Positions 9,885 through 19,422 of a stretch of DNA of 64,000 bases are shown here, in pieces. The DNA comes from CAWJLE01 sp963843645. GTDB lineage: Bacteria; Chloroflexota; Anaerolineae; DAOTYC01. The stretch spans positions 1,426,001 to 1,490,000 of the forward strand of contig CAWJLE010000003.1 in NCBI GenBank assembly GCA_963843645.1, written 5' to 3'. The notes beneath the pieces were generated by a model that was not told where the DNA came from, did not search any database, and saw only the letters and a program-made list of their open reading frames with translations. The position numbers were made by a program, and so were the translations under genes. The stretch's first letter is position 1; every line of letters begins with the position of its first letter.

Positions 9885-10694
9885 TTAGCGGGTGGCCACG
9901 CCTTTGAAGAACGTGTAGCAGAAGACACCGTTAGGGCCGGCGGTCTCGTACAGATCGGCGATGCCCCGGTCCCAGTTGGCCGCGGTCATCAGTCCTTCCG
10001 CCAGCGCCTGTTCGCGAACTCCCTCCACCATGGCGATAAACGTGTTTCGGGTGAAGCCTTCCACGAGGTCCGGCTTGCTGTCGTCCACGTAGACCATCCG
10101 TGGCGAGACGGCGACGCCCTGGAAGCCGGCCTGCCGCAGTAGAGGATACAGCCGGCGGCCGATGAGTGCGTCGCCGCCGGCTTGCGCCTGAAGGTGGATC
10201 AGGCTCTGCACGGTGCGCTGAGCAGTCCGGCTGTCCGGGGAGAAATACGTCGAACCATGGTCGCCTTCGATGACCGTAATCGAACCACCCGGTTTGAGCA
10301 TCGCTCTCAGATGCACCAGCGCTTCGACGGGCTCTTTCAGGTGCTCTAGAACAAAACACACGAACACGTGATCGAAGTGTGCCGGCTCAAACGGAAGGTC
10401 GAATATGTCCGCGACCTGAAAGGTCACGTTGCTGAGACCCTCGCGGGCAGCCATGGCTCGCGCAGCACCGATCGACACCGGCGAGACATCGATGCTCGTG
10501 ATCTGAGCCGAAGGGCTGTTGTGGCTCAGAATGGCAGTCTGAGCGCCCACGCCGCAGCCCGCTTCCAGGACGCGGCAGCCTTCGGGGTAGACGGTATCGC
10601 TGTGCAGCAGCGAGGTCAGCGTGGTGGCCTGATCGCGCAGCCGGTCTTTCTCGCGCACCGAATAGCCGTGAACGTATTCGACGTTCGTCCTCAT
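9885..10694 (-). CDS. Class I SAM-dependent methyltransferase
   Basis: A 269-residue methyltransferase with a Rossmann fold. Motif I is VLEAGCGVGAQT. Motif II (ITSIDVSP) carries the acidic residue for the SAM ribose. Motif III/IV is FDHVFVCFVLEHL, followed by MLKPGGSITVIEGDHGS. The short C-terminal helical cap (GFTRNTFIAMVEGV) resembles UbiE/Coq5-like or small-molecule methyltransferases. It has 5' flanking sequence of about 100 bases and no partner in an operon, so the substrate cannot be inferred from context. Confidence 0.85.
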   Translation of the reverse strand: MRTNVEYVHGYSVREKDRLRDQATTLTSLLHSDTVYPEGCRVLEAGCGVGAQTAILSHNSPSAQITSIDVSPVSIGAARAMAAREGLSNVTFQVADIFDLPFEPAHFDHVFVCFVLEHLKEPVEALVHLRAMLKPGGSITVIEGDHGSTYFSPDSRTAQRTVQSLIHLQAQAGGDALIGRRLYPLLRQAGFQGVAVSPRMVYVDDSKPDLVEGFTRNTFIAMVEGVREQALAEGLMTAANWDRGIADLYETAGPNGVFCYTFFKGVATR

Positions 10695-10799
10695 GGGTTC
10701 ACCTCGCTATCGCGGAATTGACGTGCAGCGCCCGGGGGGAGTTCAAACTGCAGGCAAAAGGGGACGATCCGGCGGATCGCCCCCCTGGAACTCAGCCAT

Positions 10800-11765
10800 T
10801 TACGGAATCAACAGCAGCTTGCCGGTTCGCGTCCGATCCTGCAGCGCCTGATGGGCCGCGGCAGCTTCGGCGAGAGGGAATTCTTGACCGATGAGGACCT
10901 TCAGCCGGCCCTTGGCCACCGCGTCGAACACGTCGTTGGCACGTGACTGCAGCTCCTGCTGCGTCTGGATGTAGTCACCGAGCATGGGCCGCGTCAGGTA
11001 GAGCGAGCGTCCGGCCAGTACACTGGGCGGCATCGGCGGCACCGTTCCACTGGATTGCCCGAACAGCACCAACATGCCCCGCGGCTTGAGGCAGGCCAGG
11101 CTGCCGTCGACGGTGTCCTTGCCCACTGAATCGTAAACCACGTCGACGCCGACGCCTCCGGTCAACCGGTTGACCTCGGCGACAAAGTCAGCTTGCGTGT
11201 AGCGGATCACCTCGTCAGCACCGGCCTCCCGCGCCAGGCGCTCCTTTTCGTCCGTCGATACCGTTCCAAACACCGTCGCGCCCTGAGCTTTTGCCATCTG
11301 GGTCAGGAGCAATCCCGCTCCGCCGGCCAGCCGCGTGGATCAGCGCCGTGTGCTCCTCTTTAAGGGAAACGTGCTGTGCGTCAGATAGTGGGCAGTCAGC
11401 CCCTGCAGGGTCAGCGCCGCGCCCAGGCGGAAGTCTTCCGCCGGCAGGACGATCAGCTTGTTGGCCGGAACGATGGCGTACTCGGCGTAAGCGCCGATGA
11501 CCATGGAGTACGACACCGGGTCTCCCACACGAGGGGTATCGCCCGCACCAGGTCCGACTTTGTCGACCACCCCAGCGCCCTCCATTCCGGGCGTGAACGG
11601 CAGCGGACTCTTGTACAGACCCGTGCGTTGGTAGACTTCGATGAAGTTCACCCCTATGGCCTTGAGTCGAACGCGGACTTCCCCCGGCCCCGGTTCTGGC
11701 AGGGGTACGTCCTCGTATTGCAGAGCCTCAGGTCCCCCTGGAGTGTGAATGCGAATGGCTTTCAT
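10800..11765 (-). CDS. qor: NADPH:quinone oxidoreductase (zinc-free MDR family), frameshifted
   Basis: A quinone reductase-like medium-chain dehydrogenase. The N-terminal GroES-like domain reads MKAIRIHTPGGPEALQYEDV. The nucleotide-binding domain shows HAAGGAGLLLTQMAKAQG and DVVYDSVGKDT. The catalytic zinc cysteine of alcohol dehydrogenases is absent, as expected for QOR. The frame changes once, at about 11355-11362. TFPLK ends in one frame and EEHTALIHAAGG begins in the next, in an A/G run. One missing base would restore about 321 residues, the normal QOR length. The enzyme would reduce quinones by two electrons in the cytoplasm. Confidence 0.85.
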
Positions 11766-11789
11766 GGAATGGCGTCTCCTTTCGATTGA

Positions 11790-12512
11790 TTACTTCACTT
11801 TGACGGGGACCGGACCGGCGATGTTCTCCCAGTCGCCGTCCGCGCTCTGGCAGACATCCACTTTGGAAAAACACATGGCCAGGAAGAGCTGTTGATCGCC
11901 CGCGGCACTGAGGTTGATTTTGTCCTTCCAGTCGAGCGATTCCCCGGAGTTGAGCCGAAGCGCGCCGCTCCAACTGCTTTGGAATTGCCCGGTGGTGGCC
12001 TTAACACCCAAAATACCGTAGGGGATAGCGACGCCCTTCCTGTTGATGGCCACAAAGTGGAACCATACATCCTCGCCGACGTTGTACTCCGGCTTCGCGT
12101 CTGTCAGCTCGAGCTTGCCCTCGACGCCGTGCGCTCCGGCGCCGGTGTTGGCGGGCGCCGGAGCCGGCGCCGCCTCGGCCGGTTTGGGCGCCGCCGTTGG
12201 CTTCGGCGCGGCGCGCTTGGGAGTCGCCGTCGGTTCCGGAGTGTCCGTGGCAACCGGCGTATCGGTCGGCGCCGGGGTATTCGTCGGCACAACGGTGGGC
12301 GTCGGCGTAGCTGTGGGCGTCTCGGTCAAGGTCGGTGTCACCGTCGGCGTGTCAGTCGGCCGAGGCGTGGAAGTCGGAGTGCGGGTCGGCGTTCCCTGGA
12401 TCAATTGCACCACCCGCCTGGGCAGCACTCTGCCCAGGCTGCACGAGCAGCCCAGGATGGATACCAGAACCACAATCACTACCACTGCAATGACCATGCG
12501 TCGATAGTTCAC
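11790..12512 (-). CDS. Membrane-anchored protein with long Thr/Pro linker and beta-rich C-terminal domain
   Basis: About 240 residues. GTG 12512 is chosen because GGAGG lies six bases before it, giving MNYRRMVIAVVVIVVLVS. A hydrophobic anchor ends in LGCSCS, which could be a lipobox. Residues of about 35-100 are a low-complexity PTxTPT linker, as in many cell-surface proteins of Chloroflexota and Gram-positive bacteria. The C-terminal domain (VEGKLELTDAKPEYNVGED, VWFHFVAINRKG) looks like an immunoglobulin-like or intracellular proteinase-inhibitor-like sandwich. Its partner and function are unknown. It lies 24 bases upstream of qor and on the same strand, so the two may be cotranscribed. Confidence 0.75.
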   Translation of the reverse strand: MNYRRMVIAVVVIVVLVSILGCSCSLGRVLPRRVVQLIQGTPTRTPTSTPRPTDTPTVTPTLTETPTATPTPTVVPTNTPAPTDTPVATDTPEPTATPKRAAPKPTAAPKPAEAAPAPAPANTGAGAHGVEGKLELTDAKPEYNVGEDVWFHFVAINRKGVAIPYGILGVKATTGQFQSSWSGALRLNSGESLDWKDKINLSAAGDQQLFLAMCFSKVDVCQSADGDWENIAGPVPVKVK

Positions 12513-12631
12513 CCTAACCCTCCAGAAATGCATTGTTCGCATTATACCGTTTTTGTCGCAGAGAATGCAAGTGCGAGATCGCCCGCATTCTAATCGCGAT
12601 TGACCCGTATTCTCTCATAGACATTTCCCGA

Positions 12632-13549
12632 TTATCGAGGCGCTGTCTGGATCGACAGGCCGCAGACGACCGCGCCGCCTACGACCAGACCACAGCCGAT
12701 CCAGGTGGCGGCAGTCGGGGCGACGTCGAGAAACACCGCGGCGACCAACGTGCTGAACGCGGGGATCAAGTATGAGAGTGAGGCCAGCACGACCATATTG
12801 CCCATGCGTACGCCGATGTCCCAAAAGGCGTAGGCCAGCGAGGTTGGGAAGAGGCTCACCCACGCCAGCAGGGCGACTGCCCCAAGGCTCCATTGCGGTT
12901 GCTCGTGGGTCATCGCTCGGAGGACGGTCAACAGCATGCCGGTTGCCAGGACGAACAAGGGCAGCGCTCCGAGGCCGCTGACCGGCCCCCAGCGTCGCCC
13001 GGCGTTCGAGAACAGTCCCCAGGCAATAGCTCCCAAGAAGGCCAGCGCGTAAGGTAGTGGATTGTCGGTCACGTGGCTTGCCCAGGTGGATGGGGACAGA
13101 TTACCTTGTGTCGCGGCGACGGTCGCGCCCACGATGGCCAGAACAATGCCGGGTGCCAGTGTCCAGCGAGCAGCGTAACCCAGAAGCGGCAGCGAAAAGA
13201 GCAGCGTGAATGCGGGCCACAAATAGTTGAGCAGGCCCACCTCCAGCACCTGCTGGCTGCTGGCGGCCAGGCCGATCGCGCCATACAGGCACAAGACGTA
13301 TCCGGCGAACAGGCCCCCGCAGACCGCCAGGTAGCCCGGTCGAAAGCGCACCAGCGACCGCACGTCCCCGGCGCGAACAGCCCAGAATGCGCACATCAGC
13401 ACGCCGCCGACCAGGAACACGCTCGAGGCGGCGGTGAACACACCCAGTCGTTGGGTCAGCCCGCGGCCGAACGCGATGGTGGTGCTCCACAACAAGATGG
13501 CGATGAGGCCTAAGCCTGTGCCCCGCGCCTGGAACGCGGACTCGCTCAT
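12632..13549 (-). CDS. yddG: DMT-superfamily exporter, YddG-like (aromatic amino acids)
   Basis: A ten-helix EamA/DMT transporter of about 305 residues. The order and spacing of IAILLWSTTIAFGRG, QVLEVGLLNYLWPAFTLLF, NPLPYALAFLGAIAWGLF and YAFWDIGVRMGN parallel YddG, the exporter of aromatic amino acids and other metabolites. Family membership is clear. The substrate is inferred from that resemblance. ATG 13549 is preceded by GAGGAG about 12 bases upstream. A TTGGCG-N17-TACAAT promoter lies at 13586-13614. The gene points away from a 658-base intergenic region shared with the divergent TolB-like gene. Confidence 0.8.
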   Translation of the reverse strand: MSESAFQARGTGLGLIAILLWSTTIAFGRGLTQRLGVFTAASSVFLVGGVLMCAFWAVRAGDVRSLVRFRPGYLAVCGGLFAGYVLCLYGAIGLAASSQQVLEVGLLNYLWPAFTLLFSLPLLGYAARWTLAPGIVLAIVGATVAATQGNLSPSTWASHVTDNPLPYALAFLGAIAWGLFSNAGRRWGPVSGLGALPLFVLATGMLLTVLRAMTHEQPQWSLGAVALLAWVSLFPTSLAYAFWDIGVRMGNMVVLASLSYLIPAFSTLVAAVFLDVAPTAATWIGCGLVVGGAVVCGLSIQTAPR

Positions 13550-13585
13550 GCGGTGCAAACGCTCCTCGGGAAGGTGACGCGGGCT

Positions 13586-13614
13586 ATTGTAGCACTGAAC
13601 AGCGCCCGCGCCAA
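13586..13614 (-). promoter_or_regulatory. Promoter of the yddG-like gene
   Basis: On the minus strand TTGGCG (13614-13609), 17 bases, then TACAAT (13591-13586), itself preceded by TGC. It lies about 37 bases before the start codon. Confidence 0.5.
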
Positions 13615-13887
13615 GCACAAGACCCGGCGATTCCTCAATTCCGCGCCGGAATATGAATTTCGTCATACAGGCAAATGCCGCCGACCGGTATACTTCATGA
13701 AAGCCGCACTGATAACCACCCCGATAAGTCACTCCGGACCGATCAGACGAGAGGAAGCCCATGCAAGCCCGCGCAGCATCCCGAATACTCAGGTCAGGCG
13801 GCCGACGCACCCTCGCGACCGCTTTTATGTAGACATTGTGCGGTCCGCGGGTTGGTTCGCCGGACGACGCACCAGCCTTCGGCCCGT

Positions 13888-13986
13888 TCGAACGCGTAGT
13901 ACGGCTCCTCGTGGACCAGGCGGGGTGCGAATCCTGGCGGGTCCTCGCTCTACCTGCGACCGCGGGGAGTCGTACTACGCGTTCGA
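13888..13986. repeat. 21-bp inverted repeat with structured loop in a 658-base intergenic region
   Basis: TCGAACGCGTAGTACG and five more bases at 13888-13908 are the reverse complement of 13966-13986, with one mismatch that would be a G-U pair in RNA. The 57-base loop contains nested symmetry (CCAGG/CCTGG and GGACC/GGTCC). Weaker symmetry continues outward, TTGGTTCG against CGACCCAA. The rest of 13550-14207 contains only promoters and no gene I can support. It may be a structured RNA, a cruciform or the remnant of a palindromic mobile element. Confidence 0.65.
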
Positions 13987-14106
13987 TGTGTCGCGGCGTC
14001 GGACGACCCAAAACGCTCTACAATCGACTCCCCCACCCGTACGCAGACGCTGAGACCGAGCAGAGATGGAATAAGCGTGTTCGCCGATGCAACCCGGCCT
14101 CTTTTG

Positions 14107-14115
14107 TGCTATACT
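14107..14115 (+). promoter_or_regulatory. Extended -10 (TGCTATACT) before the TolB-like gene
   Basis: TGn-TATACT lies about 90 bases upstream of the ATG at 14208. I see no clear -35 box. Confidence 0.35.
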
Positions 14116-14207
14116 ACGGGCAAAGATAGAGACAACTGAAGTGAAGAGTTGTCACGCGGATTGTCGACTGAGAAGGCACCCATGCCTTCCACAGGGGGCT
14201 TCAGAAG

Positions 14208-15332
14208 ATGATGTTCTGGTCTGTTCTGGCTTCGATCAGTGTCCTGTTCGCTTCGCTCCTCTCGGGGGGAACGTCGTTTCGGCCACAGCCGTTTCCGCCG
14301 ATGCGAACCGAGGCCAAGGGCAGCGCCCGCATCTGGTATACGGTCGGCGATCAACTCTGGTCGATGGGACTCGACGGCGGCGGAGCGGCGCAGGTCGGCG
14401 CCGGCGTGCGGCGTGGGGGCGGGGCCTGCCCGTCCTTCTACGTGGCGCCGGACAGCCGGAGCGTCGCGTATCAGGCAAATGACGGCCAGCTCATGGTCGC
14501 CAAAGTGGACGGCGGCGCGCGCAGCCTGGCAGCCGGACGCATCGGGTCGGTGTCCTGGTCGCCGGACAGCAAGCGGGTGATCTACACTCTCAACGACGAC
14601 GTCTATCTTCAAGATACGGGAGGCGGCAAACCCCAGACTATAGCCTCCGGCAGCGGCCGTTTCTTCTTCCCCACCTTCGCGCCGGATGGGCAGAACGTCG
14701 CCGTCCTGGAATCCACCAGCGGCAACACGCTGAACGTGATGGTGGTGCGTACGTCGAATCAGGAATGGCGCAGCCTTGGCGCCACGTCCGGGGGCCAGGC
14801 GCCCGACAACCTGTGCTCGGACATCGTAAGCTGGTCGCCGGACAGCACACGGTTGCTGGTCGATTATGGCCAGCCGGTGTTCGTCTTCTATCTGGCTGGA
14901 GGCACGCCCTCTCAGGTGGGCGGGCAGGGTGGCGCCCGCACACACTACTGGTCGCCCAATGGCAGCTTGCTGGCCTTCCGCGAATCGGACGGCAGCCTGT
15001 GGCTGGTGAACGCCGACGGTTCGGGACAACGCCCGCTCGTGGCCGAGTCGGTTACCGGCATGGACTGGAACCCTGCCGGCCGGCCGCTGATCGCATACGC
15101 GACGGGGGCAGGTGACCTGTGGATCATCAACGTTCAGAACGGGCAGAAACAGCAATTGACGGGCGGGGACAAGTCGCGAGAGGTCTCGCCCCAATGGACT
15201 CCGGATGGCGGCGCCGTAGTCTTCGTCCGGCAGTCGCAGGGCGGGGGCGAGGAAGGCATCTGGAAGGTCAATGCCAACGGCAGCGGTCTCACCCAGCTGT
15301 CCGACTCCGGGGGCGCTCTCCAGGTGCAGTAG
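14208..15332 (+). CDS. Secreted TolB-like WD40/PD40 beta-propeller
   Basis: A 374-residue exported protein. MMFWSVLASISVLFASLLSG is a signal peptide or anchor. The rest is a beta-propeller built from repeated PD40-type blades, seen as APDSRSVAYQAN, SWSPDSKRVIYTL, FAPDGQNVAVL, SWSPDSTRLLVDY, YWSPNGSLLAFRESD and WTPDGGAVVFVRQ. These WSPD repeats are typical of TolB C-terminal and DPP-IV-like propellers. There is no peptidase domain, so a binding or scaffolding role outside the membrane is likely. The gene is single, with the degenerate radical SAM gene convergent downstream. Confidence 0.85.
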   Translation: MMFWSVLASISVLFASLLSGGTSFRPQPFPPMRTEAKGSARIWYTVGDQLWSMGLDGGGAAQVGAGVRRGGGACPSFYVAPDSRSVAYQANDGQLMVAKVDGGARSLAAGRIGSVSWSPDSKRVIYTLNDDVYLQDTGGGKPQTIASGSGRFFFPTFAPDGQNVAVLESTSGNTLNVMVVRTSNQEWRSLGATSGGQAPDNLCSDIVSWSPDSTRLLVDYGQPVFVFYLAGGTPSQVGGQGGARTHYWSPNGSLLAFRESDGSLWLVNADGSGQRPLVAESVTGMDWNPAGRPLIAYATGAGDLWIINVQNGQKQQLTGGDKSREVSPQWTPDGGAVVFVRQSQGGGEEGIWKVNANGSGLTQLSDSGGALQVQ

Positions 15333-15372
15333 GGACCTAGCGTCGGCAGATCGAGCAACGAGTCTGATACAA

Positions 15373-15403
15373 GACTCCGAAGTTTGAGAAACTCGGAAAT
15401 TGT
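15373..15403. repeat. Degenerate ACTTCCGAAGT palindrome, copy 2
   Basis: GACTCCGAAGTTT, then GAG, AAACTCGGA and ATTGTC is a decayed version of the palindrome at 1061-1091. It lies between convergent genes, directly after the stop of the radical SAM gene. Confidence 0.5.
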
Positions 15404-16543
15404 CTATGCCGCCGGCAAGTCCAGCAGCGACAGCTGATACGGAGGCCGCTTGCCGTCGAGCAGCACGTACGGTGCGGCACGCTCCGCCACCACTCCCGCG
15501 GCGAGCCAGATCCTTTAGCGTGTGAAAGCCTCCACGGTGACGGCGGTCGACGATCGCCTGGGCGGACTTCGGCCCAATTCCCGGCACGCGCATCAGCTCG
15601 TGACGCGTGGCCCGATTGACTTCGACGGGGAACCGCTCGGGATGGTGGTCGGCCCACAGTCGTCTTCGGGTCGCCCGCCTCTGGCAGATTTCCTCGCTCA
15701 TCGAATACCAGGTCGTCGAAACTAAAACCATACTGGCGCAACAGGAAATCGCTCTGATACAACCGGTGCTCGCGCCACAGCGGCGTCGGCGCCAACTCTT
15801 CGAGCGGCGTGCGATCGATCGGCTGGAACGCGCTGAAATAGGCGCGCCGCAAGTCGATGTCCCGGTAGAGCCGGGACACCATGGACAGAATGTCACGGTC
15901 CGACTCGCCCGACGCGCCCACCACGAATTGCGTCGTCTGCCCGCCGGTGGCCCAGGCGCCGCCGCTGCCATTGATCAGATCGCGCGCCCAGACCATCGGC
16001 TTGACCAGCTCGCTCGAAACGCTTGTCCGGCGCAATCTGCTGCAGGAACTGCCCCGCGGGCGCCTCCAGGTTCACAGACACCCGGGTCGCCAGCCGCACC
16101 GCCTGCTCCACGTGCGCCATGCTGACTCCCGGCAGAATCTTCAGGTGGATGTAACCGGCGTAATGGTAGCGGCGACGCAGCAGCTCCACCGTCGCCAACG
16201 TGCGGTCCATGCTGCGCGCGGCATTGCCGTTGATTCCCGAGCTGAGGAACAGCCCCCGCACCAGGCCTTTCCGATGCATTTCGACGAAGGTCGCGGCCAG
16301 GTCGTCCGGAGAGAACGTCGTGCGGCGCATGTCCCGTCCACGACGCTGGGCGCAATACCGGCAGTTATTCTCGCACACGTTCGACTGCAGTATCTTTAGC
16401 AGGCTCACATGGCCGCCATCCGGCAGGGCAGCCGGATACCTCCACCGACCGATGTCATCCGCGACGCGGCTGTCCCCACACCCGCGGCAGACGTCGTGGC
16501 GGGCCGACTCGGCCAGGAACTCAACCTTCTGTCGAATATCCAC
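15404..16543 (-). CDS. Radical SAM protein with helix-hairpin-helix, putative DNA modification/repair (UDG-linked type), three frameshifts
   Basis: Matches the family known as the putative DNA modification/repair radical SAM protein, often encoded beside an unusual uracil-DNA glycosylase. The 4Fe-4S motif is CENNCRYC (CxxxCxxC) in LLKILQSNVCENNCRYC. The barrel continues with LFLSSGINGN and HLKILPGVS. The C-terminus has a DNA-binding HhH (VNRATRHELMRVPGIGPKSA) and ends near YQLSLLDLPAA. GTG 16543 follows AAGGAGA. Reading requires frame changes at about 16012-16026, 15655-15668 and 15495. All segments together make about 380 residues, the usual size. Three indels could mean sequence errors or genuine decay. 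No glycosylase partner is visible nearby. Confidence 0.8.
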
Positions 16544-16571
16544 CGCCTGATCTCTCCTTCACATTATTCTC

Positions 16572-16600
16572 ATTATACGAACACACGTTCTATTTGTCAA
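16572..16600 (-). promoter_or_regulatory. Consensus sigma-70 promoter of the radical SAM gene
   Basis: On the minus strand TTGACA (16600-16595), exactly 17 bases, TATAAT (16577-16572). Both hexamers are perfect, so strong or tightly repressed expression is expected. Confidence 0.8.
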
Positions 16601-16629
16601 GAGCACGAGGCTCTTACCTTGCCAGATTA

Positions 16630-16657
16630 TTGACGGGGTGATGATATTGACGATAAT
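16630..16657 (+). promoter_or_regulatory. Promoter of the LuxR/MalT-like regulator
   Basis: TTGACG (16630-16635), 16 bases, GATAAT (16652-16657), about 38 bases before the ATG. It is back to back with the perfect promoter of the radical SAM gene, 30 bases away. Confidence 0.55.
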
Positions 16658-16695
16658 GAATGTGAACTCCAAACACGATCAGCAAAGGGGATCGG

Positions 16696-19422
16696 ATGGA
16701 CGTTCCGATTCTGGCCACCAAGCTCAATATCCCGGCGCCGCGCAGTACTCAGGTGTTGCGCCCGCGCCTCGTCGAGCGGCTCGAACGTGGGCTGGCGCTG
16801 GGGCGACGGCTCACGCTCGTATCGGCACCGGCGGGATATGGCAAGACGACGCTGGTGGCTAACTGGCTTGCGACGAGCAAGCGGCCGGTTGCCTGGCTGT
16901 CACTGGACGAGGGTGACAACGACGCCGTGCAGTTCCTCCGCTACCTGATCGCAGCATTGCAGCGTGTCCGCCCGCGGGTCGGTGCTGAGGTGCTGGAGAT
17001 GCTCTCCGCGGCGCCGCTGCAGTCCGCACGGCATCTGGTTGCCCCATTAATCAATGAGATCGCCGCAGCCGGCGACCACGAGATCCTCGTCCTGGACGAT
17101 TATCAACTGGTCGACCTGCCAGCAGTGCACGAGATCGTAACGGTGCTATTGCAGCGCATCCCAGCCGGTATGCATGTGGTGATCCTCACACGCCAGGACC
17201 CGCCTCTCCCGTTGCCCCAATTCCGTGCGCGCGACCAGGTGACCGAGATCCGAGAGCGTGACCTACGGTTCACAGCCGCGGAGGCGGCGGCATTTCTGAA
17301 CGAGTCAATGGAGCTCAGCTTGACCGCGGATGCAGTGGCTAAACTCGAAGCCCGGACCGAAGGGTGGATCAGCGGTCTCCAGCTCGCCGCGCTCGCTTTG
17401 AACGAGAACCGCGACGCCGAGCGAAGCGAAGCGTTCATCGCCGCGTTCACCGGTAGTAATCGCCTCGTTCTCGACTATTTGGCCGAAGAAGTCCTCGAAC
17501 GCCAGCCGACAGAGTTGCACGAATTTCTCCTGCAGACATCAATCCTCGCCCGCCTCACTGGAACGCTTTGTAACGCGGTGACCGGACACTCCAATGGACA
17601 AGCGATGCTCGAGAGGCTCGAGCGCACGAATCTATTTATCATCCCGCTCGACCAAGACCGCATCTGGTACCAGTACCATCGGCTTTTCGCAGAGTTCCTG
17701 CGGCACCGGCTGGGCGAGACAGCATCCTCCGAGGCCATCGCCACGCTGCACCGGAATGCGAGCGCCTGGTACGAGCGCAACAGTCTGGTGGGCGAGGCGG
17801 TAGGGCACGCCCTCCAGGCAGGCGACTTCGAGCGCGCGGCCGAACTGATCCTCAAAGAAGTCCTCGCAGACCGCATGCTGGTGCAACCGCGCCGGCTGCG
17901 GTCCTGGATCGAAGTACTGCCGGAGGCGGTGGTGCGCGCGCACCCACGCGTGTGCCTGGCGCACGCGTGGGTGCTTCTCCTGACCGGGGAGCCGGACGCG
18001 GCAGAGAACCGGGTGCGTGACGCGCTTGACGCGGCGCGCGAAGGCGACACGGAAATCATGGGCGAGGCCGCGGCCGTCTCCTTGATGAGCGCGGTCCTGC
18101 AGAACGATCAGGACGGCGTGTTGCGCTGGGCAAACGCAGCACTGACCTACCTTCCCGAAGGGCGTTTATTTTTGCGCGCGACGATGGCTCTGAATCTTGG
18201 GTTCGCCAGCGACATGAAGGGCGAAACGGAGGCCGCTCTCCACGCATACGGCGAGGCGGCATCGCTGGGGCAAGCGGTGGGTGACGCGGTCATCGCGGTC
18301 ATGAGCACGGTACAGCTCGGGGATATCCAGGCGCTGCGGGGGGAGCTTCACCGGGCCGCCGGACTCTATACTAACGCGATTCACCTGGGGACGCGAGCCG
18401 GCGGGCAGGTGCCGGTGACAGCTTCGGCGTACCTCGGGCTCGGACGACTGCTGTACGAGTGGGATGATCTGGAGGGTGCGGCGCGGCGCCTCGAGAGCTG
18501 CATCGAACTTGGCCGACGGTGGGAAAACGCGGACCTGCTGGCGGCCGGCTATGCGCAACTCGCACTGGTCCAGCAGACACGAGGGAATGTGGATGGCGCA
18601 CGCGAGGCGAAGCGCCGGTTCGACGAGGCCATCGAGAGTCGGATCCTGATGCCGTCGACAATTACCGTGGGTCACGCTTACGAGGCGCGGCTGTGGGTCA
18701 GGCAGGGCAATCTGGAGGCTGCCGCGGCGTGGGCGCGGCGGTATGGCACCCCCTCTGCGCGCGTCGCCGGACTGCAGCCAGGCCTGGAGGAAGCGACCTG
18801 GGCCCGGATATTGCTGGCGCAGGGCCATGCGGAGCCGGTGAACTCCGTGCTGGACAGCCTGATTCCACTGGTCGAAGCCGCGGGGCATCTGCGGAACGTC
18901 GTGGAACTGCTGACGTTGCGCGCGCTCGCGCGAGATGCGCTTGGTGCCTCCGCGTCAGCGCTGCAATTGCTGGAGCAGGCGCTGGTCCTCGCTCAGCGCG
19001 AAGGGTATGTCCGAACGTTCGCCGACGAGGGGCCGGCGATGGCTCGTTTGTTGCGCGCCGTCCTCGCGATGGAACGCGAGTCCCCGCGTGCGGTTTCCAA
19101 CGCGTATGTGCAACTGCTGATTGATGCGTCCGAGCCGGACGTGGCACACGAGGGGATTCCCCTCGAGAATCCGGCGCTGCTCTCTCGCCAGCCCGGCACT
19201 TCCAGGCGCGTCCCGCTCATAGAGCCGCTGAGCGAACGCGAGCTGGAGGTGCTGCAACTTATCGCCACGGGCTTATCGAATGCTGAGATCGCACACAAGT
19301 TGATGATTACGACAGGCACGGTCAAGCGACACATCAACAACATCTTCGGCAAATTGGACGTCCATAGCCGGACCCAGGCGGTCGCGCGAGCGCGGACGTT
19401 CGGGTTGCCGGGGCTAGAGTGA
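16696..19422 (+). CDS. LuxR-family transcriptional activator, MalT-like large ATPase (LAL)
   Basis: A 908-residue STAND ATPase activator. An N-terminal NTPase has Walker A APAGYGKTTL and Walker B ILVLDDYQ. Winged-helix and TPR-like helical repeats follow (about residues 330-800), where inducer or inhibitor binding normally occurs. The C-terminus is a LuxR helix-turn-helix: LSERELEVLQLIATGLSNAE, then GTVKRHINNIFGKL. By analogy with MalT, ATP and a small ligand drive oligomerisation and activation of target promoters. AAGGGGA lies before ATG 16696. Candidate targets are itself, the divergent radical SAM gene, or the hydrolase downstream. The ligand is unknown. The gene is intact. Confidence 0.92.
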   Translation: MDVPILATKLNIPAPRSTQVLRPRLVERLERGLALGRRLTLVSAPAGYGKTTLVANWLATSKRPVAWLSLDEGDNDAVQFLRYLIAALQRVRPRVGAEVLEMLSAAPLQSARHLVAPLINEIAAAGDHEILVLDDYQLVDLPAVHEIVTVLLQRIPAGMHVVILTRQDPPLPLPQFRARDQVTEIRERDLRFTAAEAAAFLNESMELSLTADAVAKLEARTEGWISGLQLAALALNENRDAERSEAFIAAFTGSNRLVLDYLAEEVLERQPTELHEFLLQTSILARLTGTLCNAVTGHSNGQAMLERLERTNLFIIPLDQDRIWYQYHRLFAEFLRHRLGETASSEAIATLHRNASAWYERNSLVGEAVGHALQAGDFERAAELILKEVLADRMLVQPRRLRSWIEVLPEAVVRAHPRVCLAHAWVLLLTGEPDAAENRVRDALDAAREGDTEIMGEAAAVSLMSAVLQNDQDGVLRWANAALTYLPEGRLFLRATMALNLGFASDMKGETEAALHAYGEAASLGQAVGDAVIAVMSTVQLGDIQALRGELHRAAGLYTNAIHLGTRAGGQVPVTASAYLGLGRLLYEWDDLEGAARRLESCIELGRRWENADLLAAGYAQLALVQQTRGNVDGAREAKRRFDEAIESRILMPSTITVGHAYEARLWVRQGNLEAAAAWARRYGTPSARVAGLQPGLEEATWARILLAQGHAEPVNSVLDSLIPLVEAAGHLRNVVELLTLRALARDALGASASALQLLEQALVLAQREGYVRTFADEGPAMARLLRAVLAMERESPRAVSNAYVQLLIDASEPDVAHEGIPLENPALLSRQPGTSRRVPLIEPLSERELEVLQLIATGLSNAEIAHKLMITTGTVKRHINNIFGKLDVHSRTQAVARARTFGLPGLE

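Noticed and set aside
13920..13945. tRNA-like T arm (GGTGCGAATCC)
   Set aside because: No acceptor, D or anticodon arms can be built around it.
14109..15971. 620-codon open frame on the minus strand opposite the TolB-like gene
   Set aside because: Its sequence is low-quality Arg/Ala/Pro-rich text typical of antisense frames in GC-rich DNA. Only a short stretch near 15500-15700 is real, as part of the frameshifted radical SAM gene.
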